NCBI GenBank assembly: GCA_024397995.1
Contig: CP073746.1
Coordinates: forward strand, 496,001-560,000
Direction: 5' to 3'
From: a bacterium SCSIO 12827
GTDB taxonomy: Bacteria; Pseudomonadota; Alphaproteobacteria; Rhodospirillales; Casp-alpha2
Length of the DNA stretch: 64,000 nt
Shown: positions 61,430-64,000 of the stretch, one piece after another
Layout of the letters: each line of letters opens with the position of its first letter
How positions within the stretch are numbered: the stretch's first letter is position 1
Position numbers and translations under genes: made by a program
Notes under the pieces: generated by a model
Databases searched by the model: none
What the model saw: the letters and a program-made list of their open reading frames with translations, nothing else
What the model was told of the DNA's origin: nothing

Positions 61430-62926
61430 ATGACCAAGCGCGTTCTCATCGCCGGTTTCAAGCACGAGACCAATACCTTCTCGAAACTGCCGACGGACAT
61501 GGCGGCCTACAAGGCCCGTTCCTATTACCGCGACGACGAGGTGGCGTCGAAGATGCGCGGCACGGCGACGGAGATCGGCGCGGCGCTCGACGCCGCCGAA
61601 CGGCACGGCTGGTCCATTCGCCATCCGATTTATGCCAACGCCACGCCATCGGGCAAGGTGACCAAGGACATGCACGATCATGTCACCCAGGCAATTGTCG
61701 ACGCGTTGAAATCCGACGGTCCTTTCGACGGCATCCTGTTGTGCCTGCACGGCGCCATGGTGTGTGAACATGACGAGGACGGCGAGGGCCGGCTGCTGCA
61801 ATCCGTGCGCGATGTCGTGGGCCCCGACGTGCCCCTTGCCATGACGCTCGACCTGCACGCCAACGTGACCGACCGCACGGCCGATCTCTGCGACATCGTG
61901 ATCAGCTACCGGACCTATCCGCATATCGATCAGTACGAGATCGCGACCCAGGCCTGTGATCTTCTGGCGCGCACCATGGCGGGCGAGATACATCCCAAGG
62001 TTCATGTCCGCCGCCGTGAAATGCTGGACGGCGCCGATCATGGGCGAACCACGTCGCCGGGGCCGATGACCGAGGCGCTGGCGACACTGGACAAATTGCT
62101 AAAGGCAACGCCGGGCATTTATGCCGGGTCGATCAACGCGGGCTTTCCCTGGGTCGATATCCACGACACGGGGCCGACCTGCATCATCACCGGGGAGGGC
62201 GACAATCCGGCCCATGGCAAAATCGCCGAACAGGTGATGGATCAGATCTGGCGCGACCGCAACAAGCTGACCATCAATCTGCTGCGCATCGACGAGGCGA
62301 TGGCCCAGGTCAAGGCCGCCCTGGCCCAGGGTGTTTCAGCGCCCATCGTGCTCGCCGATTACGCGGACAATCCGGGCGGCGGCGGTTACGGCGACGCGAC
62401 GAAGCTTCTGGGCGCGATGGTCGAGGCTGATCTGCCCGATGCGGCCTTCGGGACGATCTACGATCCCGAGGCGGCGCTTGCCTGCCGGAACGCGGGCCTC
62501 GGCACGACGTTCAGGCTGGAACTCGGCGGCAAGGTCGATCCGGTCGTGCAGGGCGGGCCGCTGTCGCTGATGGGCACGGTGACGGCGATCACCGACGGCA
62601 CCTTCGCCATGGAAGGGCCGATGACCCGGGGAACCCGTGTCGACATGGGGCCGGCGGCGGTGTTCAGCGTCGGTCACCTGGATATCGTGGTGGCCAGTGC
62701 CCGATACCAGAACTACGACAAGATGTTCTTTAAATCCGTGGGCATCGACCCGGAGAAAAGGAAGGTTCTGGGCGTCAAATCGGCGCATCACTTTCGCGCC
62801 GCCTACGGCCCCATCGCGTCACAGATCATCGTCGTCGACGACGGCGGCGGCGTGACCTCGCGCAACTACAAGGATCTGGATTACAAGAACGTCCGCCGGC
62901 CGGTGTTCCCGCTGGATATGGACTGA
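61430..62926 (+). CDS. M81-family metallopeptidase (MlrC-like)
   Basis: 498 residues. Metal-binding segments are GFKHETNTFSK near the N-terminus, LCLHGAMV, TLDLHANVT and YRTYPHIDQYE, the pattern of MlrC, the zinc peptidase that finishes microcystin degradation. The C-terminal domain has LADYADNPGGGGYGDAT. The M81 family is wider than microcystin metabolism, so only a role as a late peptidase or amidohydrolase is inferred. Last gene of the importer operon. Confidence 0.92.
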   Translation: MTKRVLIAGFKHETNTFSKLPTDMAAYKARSYYRDDEVASKMRGTATEIGAALDAAERHGWSIRHPIYANATPSGKVTKDMHDHVTQAIVDALKSDGPFDGILLCLHGAMVCEHDEDGEGRLLQSVRDVVGPDVPLAMTLDLHANVTDRTADLCDIVISYRTYPHIDQYEIATQACDLLARTMAGEIHPKVHVRRREMLDGADHGRTTSPGPMTEALATLDKLLKATPGIYAGSINAGFPWVDIHDTGPTCIITGEGDNPAHGKIAEQVMDQIWRDRNKLTINLLRIDEAMAQVKAALAQGVSAPIVLADYADNPGGGGYGDATKLLGAMVEADLPDAAFGTIYDPEAALACRNAGLGTTFRLELGGKVDPVVQGGPLSLMGTVTAITDGTFAMEGPMTRGTRVDMGPAAVFSVGHLDIVVASARYQNYDKMFFKSVGIDPEKRKVLGVKSAHHFRAAYGPIASQIIVVDDGGGVTSRNYKDLDYKNVRRPVFPLDMD

Positions 62927-62938
62927 TCCGGCGGCTGC

Positions 62939-63574
62939 CTACACGGGGCCGACGACGTTACGAAACGTCAGGTTGATGCGTGGGCCCACGGGTTTCTTCG
63001 TCTTGGGCACCCGGTGCAGCCAGTCGGCCTGACAGCGCCCGGACATCACCAGCACGTCGCCGTTGCCCAGTTCCGTGCAGACGGCGTCGCCTTGTTTGTC
63101 CTTGCGCCGCATCTGAAAGCGCCGGGCGGCGCCCAAGCTGATCGAGGCGATCACGGGGGCCGGGCCCAATGACGCTTCGTCATCTGAATGCCAATCCATG
63201 CTGTCGGCGCCGTCGCGGTACAGATTGGCGAGGACGGAATTGAAGGGGGCCCTGGCGATTTCTTCGCAGCGATTGCGCAGATCCGCCAGCACGGGCGGCC
63301 AGGGCCGTGGTTCCAGACGCAGCCCTGAATAGGCATAGGCCGCGTCACCGTACCAGGCACTCAGGCGCGGCTGCGGAATGCGCCGACCGTAGAGAGACAG
63401 TTCTTCCTGTTTCCAGTCGACGTCCGCCATCACCCGGTCGAACAGGGTGTCGGCGCCGTCCAGGGCAGCGGGGTAGAGCACCGCGTCCGCTGCCTCCAGG
63501 CGCACGGGCGGATAGCCGAGGGCGAGACCGGACACGGCCGCCCTAGTGGACGTTAGGGGATTTGTAGAAGTCAC
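62939..63574 (-). CDS. AlkB-like 2-oxoglutarate/Fe(II) dioxygenase
   Basis: 211 residues. The iron site is H-x-D in DWHSDDE with the second His in WLHRVPK; the 2-oxoglutarate Arg lies in RINLTFR. GPAPVIASISLGAARRFQMRRK is the strand typical of AlkB repair enzymes that oxidatively remove alkyl groups from DNA or RNA bases. It overlaps the upstream PDZ-protease gene by 32 bases on the same strand, so it is probably expressed with it. It converges on the MlrC-like gene. Confidence 0.9.
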   Translation of the reverse strand: MTSTNPLTSTRAAVSGLALGYPPVRLEAADAVLYPAALDGADTLFDRVMADVDWKQEELSLYGRRIPQPRLSAWYGDAAYAYSGLRLEPRPWPPVLADLRNRCEEIARAPFNSVLANLYRDGADSMDWHSDDEASLGPAPVIASISLGAARRFQMRRKDKQGDAVCTELGNGDVLVMSGRCQADWLHRVPKTKKPVGPRINLTFRNVVGPV

Positions 63575-64000
63575 CGCGCGAACAGGACCGCACGGTGATC
63601 GTCGTCAGGTCCCCGTCGCGGTAGATGTTCAGGGGCACGTCGATCCCGGCGTTGCCCAGCGACCACACGCCGCGAAAGAATTCGGCCATGCCTTCGACCG
63701 GTTTGTCGTCGACGCCGACCACCAGGTCGCCGGCCTTGAGGCCCGCATCCTCCGCCGGCCCGCCCTGCCAGGTGCCGACGATGACGACACGGCCCATGGT
63801 CTCGGCGGTGAAGGTGCCCAGCCAGGGGCGGGGCGGGCGCCCGGTCGTCCCCGTGGTGCGCAGGGTCGGCAGGATCGCCTTCACGATGTCGATGGGCACG
63901 ATCATGTTGCCCTCACTTTCGCCGCTTTCCTCACCCCGCACGTAAAGCGACCCGATGCCGCGCAGCGTGCCGTCCTCGCCGATCAGCGCCGCCCCGCCCC
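63543..64000 (-). CDS. S1C-type PDZ serine protease, C-terminal fragment
   Basis: The frame is open to the right edge, so the N-terminal part is outside. The visible 150 residues show GGAALIGEDGTLRGIGSL and IVPIDIVKAILP from the end of a trypsin-like domain, then a PDZ domain (WLGTFTAETMGRVVIVGTWQ and AGLKAGDLVVGVDDKPVEGM). This is the DegP/HtrA plan, for periplasmic quality control. Catalytic residues lie outside the window. It overlaps the AlkB-like gene start. Confidence 0.85.
   Translation of the reverse strand, partial: GGAALIGEDGTLRGIGSLYVRGEESGESEGNMIVPIDIVKAILPTLRTTGTTGRPPRPWLGTFTAETMGRVVIVGTWQGGPAEDAGLKAGDLVVGVDDKPVEGMAEFFRGVWSLGNAGIDVPLNIYRDGDLTTITVRSCSRGDFYKSPNVH

Overview
The window is GC-rich chromosomal DNA from an alphaproteobacterium, most likely a free-living, possibly marine member of the Rhodospirillales. 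The gene families point there: a DUF4175/TIGR02302-type C-terminus, an MJ0042-finger/DUF3426 protein beside ftsEX, DUF2125, the AroQ-HisC-TyrC cluster, PhaR with a short PhaC and PhaE-like partner, and a 6-TM chemotaxis receptor. No rRNA, tRNA, CRISPR array, insertion sequence or gene-free stretch above 300 bases was seen.

Layout. 1-4.7 kb: DUF4175 tail, zinc-finger membrane protein, then a tight ftsE-ftsX-ydcF-like-plsC operon. 4.7-7.2 kb: B12-dependent ribonucleotide reductase nrdJ with a recognisable promoter. 7.25-8.85 kb: a strikingly AT-rich two-gene island encoding a proteasome-like Ntn-hydrolase and a small basic protein; this is the best candidate for an undescribed system. 8.85-15 kb: ChaC-like cyclotransferase, envelope proteins, a serine protease/DUF350 pair and a probable copper cassette (DUF2946-like, outer-membrane protein, PCuAC chaperone). 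15-18.8 kb: overlapping chorismate mutase-hisC-tyrC genes and a methyltransferase. 18.9-24.9 kb: GST, cupin, MarR, katG, a DMT exporter and an FG-GAP repeat protein. 24.9-29.4 kb: polyhydroxyalkanoate locus phaB-phaA-phaC-phaE-like with divergent phaR. 29.4-46 kb: an extended queuosine region (queG, queC, queE, two QueD-like genes, queF, tgt, queA) interspersed with zntB-like, an adenylate cyclase, isoquinoline-oxidoreductase-type genes, a DksA-like protein and a chemoreceptor. 46-50 kb: small membrane proteins, an oxidoreductase, a second DMT exporter and a CoA-transferase. 50.2-62.9 kb: one long operon with a Dpp/Opp-type ABC importer, two M20 peptidases, two amidases and an MlrC-type peptidase, apparently for uptake and hydrolysis of a peptide or amide. 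62.9-64 kb: an AlkB-like dioxygenase and the 3' end of a PDZ serine protease.

Most suggestive signals: the Ntn-hydrolase pair with nested palindromes at its start codon; two adjacent QueD paralogs that have lost different zinc/catalytic residues; a 215-base out-of-frame overlap between phaE-like and phaC; a 37-residue membrane microprotein opposite the end of queC; and several FNR/FixK-like TTGA-N6-TCAA palindromes. All functions are inferred from sequence reading; no database search was run.
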